Positions 1 to 5,028 of a stretch of 10,325 bases of DNA are shown here, piece after piece. The stretch comes from UBA288 sp964461885 (GTDB lineage: Archaea; Halobacteriota; Methanomicrobia; Methanomicrobiales; Methanospirillaceae), in assembly GCA_964461885.1 (NCBI GenBank), contig CAYWVY010000070.1:1-10325 (forward strand). The letters are read 5' to 3'. How positions within the stretch are numbered: position 1 is the first letter of the stretch; every line of letters starts with the position of its first letter. The notes beneath the pieces are model-generated. The model made no database searches and was not told the origin of the DNA. It worked only from the letters and a program-made list of their open reading frames with translations. The translations under genes were made by a program, and so were the position numbers.

Positions 1-1911
1 CCCGACGACGAGGGTTTCGCCCTCTTCCGCGACGACGGCGAGCCCGTGCTCTTCGGCGGGGCCGACACGCCCGAGAGCGTCCTGGCGACGACATTCCCGT
101 ATTCGCCCGCGACACGAGAGGCCCCTTCAGTACTGGGACCGGTCCGCGTCGCGCTCGGCCACCGCCGGCTCTCCATCCTGGACCTCTCGCCGGCCGGCCA
201 CCAGCCGATGTGCACCCCCGACCGCCGCTACTGGATCGTCTATAACGGCGAAGTCTACAACTACCGCGAGCTCCGCACCGAGCTCGAGGCCGCCGGCCAT
301 ACCTTCCACACCGGGACCGACACCGAGGTGCTCCTCCACGCCTATGCCGAGTGGGGGCGCGACTGCCTTAGCCGATTCAACGGAATGTTCGCGCTCGTGC
401 TCTACGACCGTGAGGCCCGGACGGTCTTTGCCGCGCGCGACCGGTTCGGGGTCAAGCCGCTTTACTACTGGTTCTCGCCAGAAGGGTTCCTCGCGTTCGC
501 CTCCGAGATCAAGCAGTTCACGGTGCTCCCGGGCTGGCAGGCGCGCCTGAACCACCAGCGGGCCTTCGACTTCCTCGCCTACTCGCTCCTCGACCACACA
601 AACGAGACCATGTTCGCCGACGTCCGGCAGCTCCGCGGCGGCCAGGCCGTCGAGTTTCAAGTCGACGCCGTTCCGGACCCCCTGCCCGTCTACCGCTGGT
701 ACGAGTTCGACCCCGATCGGGCACGGAGGGGGTACGAAGAGGCATGTGCGCGGTTCCGGGAACTCTTCACGGACTCGGTCCGCCTACGCCTCCGGGCCGA
801 CGTCCCGCTCGGGTCCTGCCTCTCGGGCGGGCTCGACTCATCATCGATCGTCTGCGTCGCCAACGACCTTCTCGCGGCGGCGGGAAAGGAAGAGGTCCAG
901 CGGACCTTCTCCGCGACCTCGGACGTGAAACGGTTCGACGAGAGCGACTTCATCCGGACCGTGGTCGACGAGCGGGAGATCGAGGCACACTACGTCTGCC
1001 CCTCCATCGACGACCTCCTCGCGGAGCTCGACCGGATCATCTGGCACCAGGACGAGCCCTTCGGCTCGACCAGCATCTATGCGCAGTGGTCGGTCTTCCG
1101 GCTCGCGGCCGAGACGGGCATGAAGGTCATGCTCGACGGCCAGGGCGCGGACGAGCAGCTCTGCGGCTACCACACCTTCTTCCCGGCCCGGTACGCGGAC
1201 CTGCTCCGGAGCGGCCGGTGGCTCCGGCTCCGGCGCGAACTGCGACTGGGCGAGAGCCTGTACGGCTATCCCCTGCGGCAGTCGGCGATCGAGATGGCCT
1301 TCTTCGCGCTGCCGGACCGGATCCGCCGCCCGATCCAGCACGCCCGCTTCGGCGAGATGCTGGCTCCGGCCTGGATCGACACTAACGTCCTCCGGGCGCC
1401 CCAGCGGATCAACGACTACCTGCCGCCGAGCCACGGCACGCGCGGCCTCTCGTACAGCCAGCTCTTCTACAGCAGCCTGCCCATGCTCCTCCACTGGGAG
1501 GACCGGTCCTCGATGGCCCACTCGATCGAGAGCCGGGTGCCGTTCCTCGACTACCGGCTCGTCGAGTTCGTGGTCGGCCTCCCCGGCGACCAGAAGCTCG
1601 CCGACTGCCGGACCAAGCAGGTGCTCCGCGACGGCATGGCGGGGATCCTGCCCGAGGCCGTGCGCGAGCGCCGGGACAAGATCGGCTTTGCCACGGCCGA
1701 GGTCGAGTGGATTCGGAACCAGGACCCCGCGCTCTTCCGCTCGATGGTGGTCTCGGCGATCCAGGGCTCGCACGGCATCCTCAACGACGAGGCGCGCCGA
1801 CAGCTCGAGGAGGTGATCCGCGGCGAGCGGAATTACACGACCGACTACTTCATCTGGCGCTGGATCTGCTTCGGGCGCTGGCTGACCCTGTTCGGGGTAG
1901 CGATCGATTAG
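1..1911 (+). CDS. asnB: Asparagine synthase (glutamine-hydrolysing), AsnB family, 5' end missing
   Basis: This is a class II glutamine amidotransferase fused to an ATP-dependent asparagine synthetase. It transfers ammonia from glutamine to an adenylated aspartyl (or similar carboxyl) substrate. The frame is open from base 1, so 636 residues are visible. About 30 N-terminal residues, including the expected catalytic Cys2 and the HRG part of the HRGPDDEG motif, lie outside the window. The amidotransferase domain shows LGHRRLSILDLS, YNGEVYNYREL and RDRFGVKPLYY. The synthetase PP-loop SGGLDSS is at visible residues 275-281. The C-terminal half has DRSSMAHSIESRVPFLDYRL and KIGFATAEVEW, both standard for the family. 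The stop is TAG at 1909-1911. Paralogues of this kind are common in polysaccharide loci, where they may amidate sugar acids rather than supply asparagine; the neighbouring glycosyltransferases favour that role, but this is inference. A GTG at 46 is not the true start. Confidence 0.95.
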   Translation, partial: PDDEGFALFRDDGEPVLFGGADTPESVLATTFPYSPATREAPSVLGPVRVALGHRRLSILDLSPAGHQPMCTPDRRYWIVYNGEVYNYRELRTELEAAGHTFHTGTDTEVLLHAYAEWGRDCLSRFNGMFALVLYDREARTVFAARDRFGVKPLYYWFSPEGFLAFASEIKQFTVLPGWQARLNHQRAFDFLAYSLLDHTNETMFADVRQLRGGQAVEFQVDAVPDPLPVYRWYEFDPDRARRGYEEACARFRELFTDSVRLRLRADVPLGSCLSGGLDSSSIVCVANDLLAAAGKEEVQRTFSATSDVKRFDESDFIRTVVDEREIEAHYVCPSIDDLLAELDRIIWHQDEPFGSTSIYAQWSVFRLAAETGMKVMLDGQGADEQLCGYHTFFPARYADLLRSGRWLRLRRELRLGESLYGYPLRQSAIEMAFFALPDRIRRPIQHARFGEMLAPAWIDTNVLRAPQRINDYLPPSHGTRGLSYSQLFYSSLPMLLHWEDRSSMAHSIESRVPFLDYRLVEFVVGLPGDQKLADCRTKQVLRDGMAGILPEAVRERRDKIGFATAEVEWIRNQDPALFRSMVVSAIQGSHGILNDEARRQLEEVIRGERNYTTDYFIWRWICFGRWLTLFGVAID

Positions 1912-1915
1912 GCCT

Positions 1916-3202
1916 TCAGGCTCCGCTCGGTTCGGGATCGAGGCAGGCGTCGACGGCCCCGAGCAGGCGTGGCCTCTGCATCTCCCAGCTGAACTGCTCG
2001 GCCGTTCCCCTGAGCGAGTTCCGCTTCATCACATCGAGACGGGAGCGGTCCGATGCCAGGGCGTTGATCTTCTCTGCGATGTCAGTGGGATCCTGCGGAT
2101 CGAAAAGGACGCCGTTCTCGTACTCCTCCACGACCCTGCGAATCTCGGGCAGGTCTGCCGCGGCGATGGCAAGCCCCCCCATCATGTACTCGAAGAGCTT
2201 GTTGGGGGAAGAGTAGTAGTTGTTCAGGCAGGTCGCCTTGTACGGGATGATCCCGATGTCGAAGCCCCTGAGGGACGCGACGAGCTCGGTCATTGGCACG
2301 CGGGGCAACAGGACCGCCTTTGGCGACCCGTCGACCGGGCTCGTCGCTCTGGATACCGCCTGCGTGATGTGCAACGGGGGCGAGACCATGCCGCGCAGGA
2401 ACAGGCTCGCGCCTTCTAGGTTTCGCGAGGCCTCGAGCAGCTCCTCGATGCCCCGATCGGGTGCGTATCCGCCGTGGTAGATCACGCGGACATTTTCACA
2501 TATCCTCGGTTCGGACTGGGGGGCTTCCTGATACGGAGGACAGTTGAAGATCACCAGGGGCCTCTTGATGCCGTAGCGTCTGGACAGTTCTCCGGCGATG
2601 GATGGGTTCACGGTGACCACCAGCTTCGCCCGCCTGATGAAAGTGACTTCGAGTCGGGTGAGCAGGCGCTTGAAGAAAGGATGCGGCGGATTGAACATCT
2701 CCACAAAGAGCTCGTGCGAGTCGTAGATGAGCGGGACTCGCCTGACCGTCGCGAGAAGCGCTCCGGCCGGCAGGGTGTCGAGGTCGTTTGCGTACACGGC
2801 CGTGGGATGCAGGCGCAGGACCTTGAGAAACCACCGCAGGTTGTTGTTGAGAAAGATCCCCGATTCGATCAGCTGCTTGCGGAGGGAGACTGACACCTCC
2901 GACCCGGTGCAGAGCGGGTCATCCCCGGACGCGAGCGCGGTTGGTGCAGTCGTGTCGGGACGGTCACGGAGACTGCCGGCCAGCCTCGAGCTGCGTGTGA
3001 TGCGAAGCACCTGGACGCCGCGATGCTCCTCGACTCCGGGCCGAGTGGCGTCATCCACGAAACAGACGACCGAGGTCCGGTGGCCATGCTCGGCGAGGGC
3101 TGTTGCAGCGCGAAAAACCCGCGGGTCGTCGAGGAATTCATTGGTGACGAGCAGGACGATCCCATCGTTCGTGTCGCCGGCCGGGGATGGTGCATCGGTC
3201 AT
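1916..3202 (-). CDS. GT4-like glycosyltransferase
   Basis: This is a probable retaining GT-B glycosyltransferase that transfers a sugar from a nucleotide donor to a glycan acceptor at the inner membrane face; donor and acceptor are unknown. From the ATG at 3202 it is 428 residues long. The N-terminal Rossmann start reads VLLVTNEFLDDPRVFRAA. Further motifs are PLIYDSHELF, a mid-domain VIFNCPP, RVIYHGGYAPDRGIEEL opening the second Rossmann domain, and SSPNKLFEYMMGGLAIA with AADLPE close to the GT4 donor-site region. The frame is open to an earlier ATG at 3256, but the extra 18 residues run into the promoter-repeat DNA and do not look like family sequence, so 3202 is preferred. No clear Shine-Dalgarno precedes either start. 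It converges on the asparagine synthase with 4 nt between stops. Its codon use looks less GC-biased than its neighbours. It shares the DPRV start and PNK-[LI]-FE motif with the glycosyltransferase at 5025. Confidence 0.88.
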   Translation of the reverse strand: MTDAPSPAGDTNDGIVLLVTNEFLDDPRVFRAATALAEHGHRTSVVCFVDDATRPGVEEHRGVQVLRITRSSRLAGSLRDRPDTTAPTALASGDDPLCTGSEVSVSLRKQLIESGIFLNNNLRWFLKVLRLHPTAVYANDLDTLPAGALLATVRRVPLIYDSHELFVEMFNPPHPFFKRLLTRLEVTFIRRAKLVVTVNPSIAGELSRRYGIKRPLVIFNCPPYQEAPQSEPRICENVRVIYHGGYAPDRGIEELLEASRNLEGASLFLRGMVSPPLHITQAVSRATSPVDGSPKAVLLPRVPMTELVASLRGFDIGIIPYKATCLNNYYSSPNKLFEYMMGGLAIAAADLPEIRRVVEEYENGVLFDPQDPTDIAEKINALASDRSRLDVMKRNSLRGTAEQFSWEMQRPRLLGAVDACLDPEPSGA

Positions 3203-3286
3203 TGCAGGTAAGGGAACGCCGCCAGAGTTTCGGTGGGGTCTCGGATGAGCCCCCATCGTTAATGGTGGTGATAACGGTCAGTATGA

Positions 3287-3320
3287 CAGGAAACCCTCTG
3301 GCTCAGCATACGGTTTCCTG
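3287..3320. promoter_or_regulatory. 9-bp inverted repeat (hairpin or operator), copy A only
   Basis: CAGGAAACC (3287-3295) is the perfect reverse complement of GGTTTCCTG (3312-3320), with a 16-nt spacer. It overlaps the last base of the GTCA-3-TGAC dyad at 3277-3287. It lies between the minus-strand glycosyltransferase start and the plus-strand TATA box, so it could regulate either direction. The matching site in copy B has lost most of the pairing. Function is unknown. Confidence 0.5.
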
Positions 3321-3368
3321 ACAGACGGGGACAAATTTATCGCGGGTCAGGGGGTAGTCAGACCGTCC

Positions 3369-3401
3369 TTTATAGTTTAATTCTCAAATCCAGTTAAGAA
3401 T
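3369..3401 (+). promoter_or_regulatory. Archaeal TATA-type promoter with dyad, copy A
   Basis: TTTATAG at 3369-3375 matches a euryarchaeal TATA box, inside an AT-rich island in GC-rich DNA. Using the usual 22-27 nt TATA-to-start distance, transcription would begin near 3396-3402. A short inverted repeat ATTCT (3380-3384) / AGAAT (3397-3401) with a 12-nt spacer sits between the box and the predicted start, where a repressor could bind. It is placed to drive the truncated glycosyltransferase at 3462. No BRE was defined with confidence. Confidence 0.65.
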
Positions 3402-3402
3402 A

Positions 3403-3474
3403 GTGGAGGGGCGTCCCTGCGGCGATTTCATCCGACCGCGTTCGCCCCACCGCGTTTGCCGATGTGGATCCTGA
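3403..3474 (+). other. Possible leader-peptide ORF, copy A (23 codons)
   Basis: GTG at 3403 sits within a few bases of the predicted transcription start and opens a 23-codon ORF that runs past the ATG at 3462 in another frame. The equivalent GTG in copy B (4966) opens a 20-codon ORF. The two peptides share VE-x-RPCG and PHRV. Translation would have to be leaderless or nearly so. The GTGGAGG at this spot could instead be read as a ribosome-binding sequence, but no start codon follows at a workable distance. Evidence is thin. Confidence 0.2.
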
Positions 3475-3707
3475 TTCTCTCCCTGAGCGATCTCGGGCGT
3501 GACCCCCGCGTCTACCGCCAGATGCTCTACCTCCGGGAAAGGCGCGCGGCGACCGTCATGGGCCTCGCGGCTCCCGACTTCGATGTCAGCGCGGACGGTC
3601 TGGATTACATCCCGATCCGCGGTGTGCGCCTAGTTCTCGATCGTCGAGCCTGCGCCGATGGCCTCGGGCGGGCCCAAGCGGTGGATCTGGCCTTGGGTGG
3701 ACCGTAG
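3462..3707 (+). pseudogene. Truncated glycosyltransferase remnant (N-terminal ~55 codons)
   Basis: From the ATG at 3462 the product begins like the intact glycosyltransferase at 5025. Both have the S-L-S-D-L, RDPRVYRQ, LLYLRER-like and TVMGL stretches, with a four-residue insertion here (near DVSA). Similarity ends after about codon 55 (near 3620), and the frame then runs about 27 unrelated codons to TAG at 3705-3707. A GT4-like enzyme needs about 370-430 residues, so this fragment cannot be a working transferase. The start was chosen because it aligns exactly with the ATG at 5025, both 37 nt after the conserved leader; a TTG at 3456 is less likely. The coding divergence from the 5025 gene shows that this is an older paralogue cut short, not a fresh partial copy. 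The promoter in front is preserved. Confidence 0.8.
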
Positions 3708-3756
3708 CCCTTTTCGCGGGACAAAGGTAATTGGAAAATAATGACTGCAAGTGAGG

Positions 3757-4013
3757 ATGGACTCGAGCGATACCCGGACGCTGCAGCGCGCGGCGGACCC
3801 AAGCGGTCATTCGATTTATCGCATGCTGGAGGCCGGCGAAGTGGAGAGCTGCCCTCAGAGCGATGGGGCAGGGCGTACTACGTGCTCGAGGGCGACGATC
3901 TGCAGGGGCTTGAGGAGCGGAGGCAGGCCCCGATGCCCGAACGACATCAACCCGGCGCGAGCATGGGCGAGGCCAACGAAGCGCGGCGCCGCCGGCGGGG
4001 GGAGGGCGCCTGA
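3757..4013 (+). pseudogene. Small helix-turn-helix (excisionase/MerR-like) gene with a frameshift
   Basis: Reading from the ATG at 3757 (GTG at 3751 is an alternative), the peptide includes SIYRMLEAGEVES, which resembles the recognition-helix start of excisionase/MerR-type winged helices. The expected wing and following helix, YYVLEGDDLQGLEERR, appear in the next frame. One missing base near 3875 (GGG CG- TAC TAC) would join them into a protein of about 85 residues ending at TGA 4011-4013. Third-position GC supports the switch: it is high in the first frame before 3875 and high in the other frame after it. An uninterrupted ORF does exist from 3741, but its first 40 codons look non-coding. The stop overlaps the next start (TGATG). 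No function beyond probable DNA binding can be assigned. A sequencing or assembly error is the alternative to a true mutation. Confidence 0.5.
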
Positions 4014-4195
4014 TGCGCGAACTGACGGGCCCTGACATTGAGGACCTCGTCGCCCGCCCAGGCGTTCGCAGTATCGGAGTGGAGAGATCCCCGGGATCGA
4101 CCTGTGGCTTGACAGAGGTGGAGATCCCCAGGCATCCCGATTCCGCATGTTGCCACTCGCCGGCCATCGACATCCCGGGAAAGGGGGCAGCATGA
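4013..4195 (+). CDS. Short hypothetical ORF, coupled to its neighbours, possibly truncated
   Basis: This 60-residue ORF starts with the ATG that overlaps the preceding stop (TGATG at 4011-4015). It ends in a TGA that overlaps the acyltransferase start (ATGA at 4192-4195), an arrangement typical of translational coupling. The first 24 residues (MRELTGPDIEDLVARPGVRS, then IGVE) look like a genuine small-protein N-terminus with an acidic helix. The rest is rich in Pro, Ser and Cys and unconvincing, as if the gene had been cut and joined to unrelated DNA. I do not recognise the family. It may once have been the partner of the helix-turn-helix gene before it. It could be a remnant rather than a working gene. 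Confidence 0.4.
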   Translation: MRELTGPDIEDLVARPGVRSIGVERSPGSTCGLTEVEIPRHPDSACCHSPAIDIPGKGAA

Positions 4196-4647
4196 GCCTG
4201 GCTGACTTCATCAGGATACACATCCTACAACCGCGTACCCCCTCGATCAATCGCCAGCGGCCCGGCGCGACGATCGAGATCGGTGAGCGAACATACGTAT
4301 CATGCGGCGCGTCGATCGCCTGCGCTGACCGCGTCACGATCGGCTCTGACGTTCTGATCGCGTCGGGGGTCGTGATCGTGGACAACGACGGCCACTCGAC
4401 TGACTGGGAGCATCGGAAGGACGACGCCGGGACCATCGGCGCGGTGTGCGATTGGAACCATGTGCACGTGGCAGCGGTGACCATCGGCGACAAGGCATGG
4501 ATCGGCACGAACGCGATAATCCTCAAGGGTGTCACCATTGGCGAAGGCGCGATCGTCGGCGCCGGCTCGGTCGTCACGCGGGACGTTCCACCGTGGACTG
4601 TCGCGGCGGGCAACCCGGCACGGGTGATACGGGAGCTGCCGCGATGA
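4192..4647 (+). CDS. Hexapeptide-repeat acyltransferase (WbbJ / maltose O-acetyltransferase type)
   Basis: This left-handed beta-helix acyltransferase probably moves an acetyl group from acetyl-CoA to a sugar hydroxyl or amino group of a surface glycan, acting as a trimer in the cytoplasm. From the ATG at 4192 it has 151 residues. The hexapeptide turns are visible: ATIEIGE, VTIGSDVLIASGVVI, then VTIGDKAWIGTNAIILKGVT and IGEGAIVGAGSVVTRDVP, closing with AGNPARVI, the usual C-terminal signature. DNDGH at residues 64-68 supplies the likely catalytic His68. A purine-rich GGGAAAGGGGG stands before the start. An in-frame ATG at 4147 would add 15 residues of no family character. The N-terminal part before the helix is short for the family, so a minor truncation is possible. 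The stop (4645-4647) is followed by coding-like sequence in another frame. Confidence 0.85.
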   Translation: MSLADFIRIHILQPRTPSINRQRPGATIEIGERTYVSCGASIACADRVTIGSDVLIASGVVIVDNDGHSTDWEHRKDDAGTIGAVCDWNHVHVAAVTIGDKAWIGTNAIILKGVTIGEGAIVGAGSVVTRDVPPWTVAAGNPARVIRELPR

Positions 4648-4726
4648 CGCGGCCGAGTTCGCCCTGCCCTACATCGGCGACGAGATCGGATGCGGCTGGC
4701 GGCTCGAGAAGGCCGCGGCTGAATGA
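4628..4726 (+). pseudogene. C-terminal coding remnant, family unknown
   Basis: Just after the acyltransferase stop, another frame carries DDAAEFALPYIGDEIGCGWR and LEKAAAE before TGA at 4724-4726. Its composition and third-position GC look coding, but the frame is closed upstream by a TGA at 4625-4627 and has no start. It may be the tail of a deleted gene. Alternatively, an extra base near 4642 has cut a C-terminal extension off the acyltransferase. I do not recognise the family. Confidence 0.3.
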
Positions 4727-4750
4727 GAAGAAGCTGCCCGTCCGGGCGCC

Positions 4751-4810
4751 GTGCGGGTCGCGATGATTTCATACGTACGGCAGCCAGGAGTTCCGGTGGT
4801 TCTTGAATGA
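4751..4810 (+). pseudogene. Possible N-terminal scrap of a glycosyltransferase
   Basis: GTG at 4751 opens VRVAMISYVRQ, which resembles the first beta-strand of a GT4 glycosyltransferase. The frame then enters the repeat DNA (from about 4783) and stops at TGA 4808-4810 after 19 codons. If real, this is the start of a gene cut at the repeat boundary. The match is short and could be chance. Confidence 0.22.
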
Positions 4811-4814
4811 GTCT

Positions 4815-4830
4815 CCATCGTTTACGATGG
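4815..4830. promoter_or_regulatory. Palindrome, possible operator
   Basis: CCATCGT-TT-ACGATGG is a perfect 7-bp inverted repeat with a 2-nt centre, about 100 nt upstream of the TATA box in copy B. A matching site at 3253-3268 of copy A keeps only a weaker CCAT-5-ATGG dyad. The size suits a dimeric DNA-binding protein. No regulator is identified. Confidence 0.4.
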
Positions 4831-4931
4831 CCGCAACGGTCAACATGACTGGAGATCCCCCTAACTCAGCCGATGGTTGCCTGACCGATTGGACTATTGC
4901 TAAGGCGATGCCGGGAGTGTTCAGGCCGTTC

Positions 4932-4964
4932 TTTATAGTTTAATTCTCAAATCCAGTTAAGAAT
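4932..4964 (+). promoter_or_regulatory. Archaeal TATA-type promoter with dyad, copy B
   Basis: TTTATAG at 4932-4938 is the TATA box. ATTCT (4943-4947) and AGAAT (4960-4964) form the same 5-bp dyad as in copy A. Transcription should begin near 4959-4965, leaving a leader of about 60 nt before the ATG at 5025. This promoter most likely drives both glycosyltransferases from 5025 to 7431. Confidence 0.7.
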
Positions 4965-4965
4965 A

Positions 4966-5028
4966 GTGGAGGCGCGTCCCTGCGGCGTCCTCGGCCAAAT
5001 ACGTCCGCCCCACCGTGTCCGTCAATGA
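4966..5028 (+). other. Possible leader-peptide ORF, copy B (20 codons)
   Basis: GTG at 4966, next to the predicted transcription start, opens a 20-codon ORF. Its TGA (5026-5028) overlaps the ATG of the glycosyltransferase (ATGA at 5025-5028), as expected for translational coupling. It shares VE-x-RPCG and PHRV with the ORF in copy A, and two of the differences in the PHRV part are silent (CGC/CGT, GTT/GTC). If translated, it could explain how ribosomes reach a start codon that lacks its own Shine-Dalgarno. Still speculative. Confidence 0.28.

Larger units (their letters stand above)
3221..3424 (+). repeat. Promoter/leader direct repeat, copy A
   Basis: This is the left copy of a segment repeated at 4783-4987. 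The distal part (3221-3367) aligns with copy B at roughly 70% by eye with a few short indels. The proximal part 3368-3409 (42 nt) is identical to 4931-4972, and 3411-3424 is identical to 4974-4987 after one mismatch, at a constant offset of 1563. From the end of the repeat to the aligned ATG the distance is also the same (37 nt). It holds a TATA box, a GTCA-3-TGAC dyad (3277-3287) and, only in this copy, a 9-bp hairpin. It lies between the divergent glycosyltransferase on the minus strand and the truncated glycosyltransferase on the plus strand. Confidence 0.85.
4783..4987 (+). repeat. Promoter/leader direct repeat, copy B
   Basis: This is the right copy of the segment at 3221-3424, in the same orientation. 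The 42 nt at 4931-4972 are identical to copy A, and 4974-4987 also match, while the distal part is diverged. It keeps the GTCA-3-TGAC dyad (4839-4849) and has a perfect palindrome at 4815-4830 that is degraded in copy A. It is followed at the same 37-nt spacing by the ATG of an intact glycosyltransferase, so this copy is the likely working one. Confidence 0.85.

Noticed and set aside
841..1773. Minus-strand open frame of about 310 codons
   Set aside because: Antisense to the synthetase domain of the asparagine synthase, with no motifs of its own.
2174..2180. Run of seven C (G7 in the coding sense) in the minus-strand glycosyltransferase as a phase-variation tract
   Set aside because: The run encodes conserved Gly residues of the YMMGGLA region and seven bases is ordinary at this GC content; nothing suggests slippage.
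3673..3807. 10-bp direct repeat (CCCAAGCGGT at 3673-3682 and 3798-3807) as a target-site duplication
   Set aside because: Ten-base matches are expected by chance in 10 kb, and no inverted-repeat ends or transposase remain between them.
3855..4772. Minus-strand open frame of about 305 codons across the acyltransferase
   Set aside because: Composition is biased to Arg, Pro and Ser, and the plus strand carries unmistakable hexapeptide repeats in the same place.
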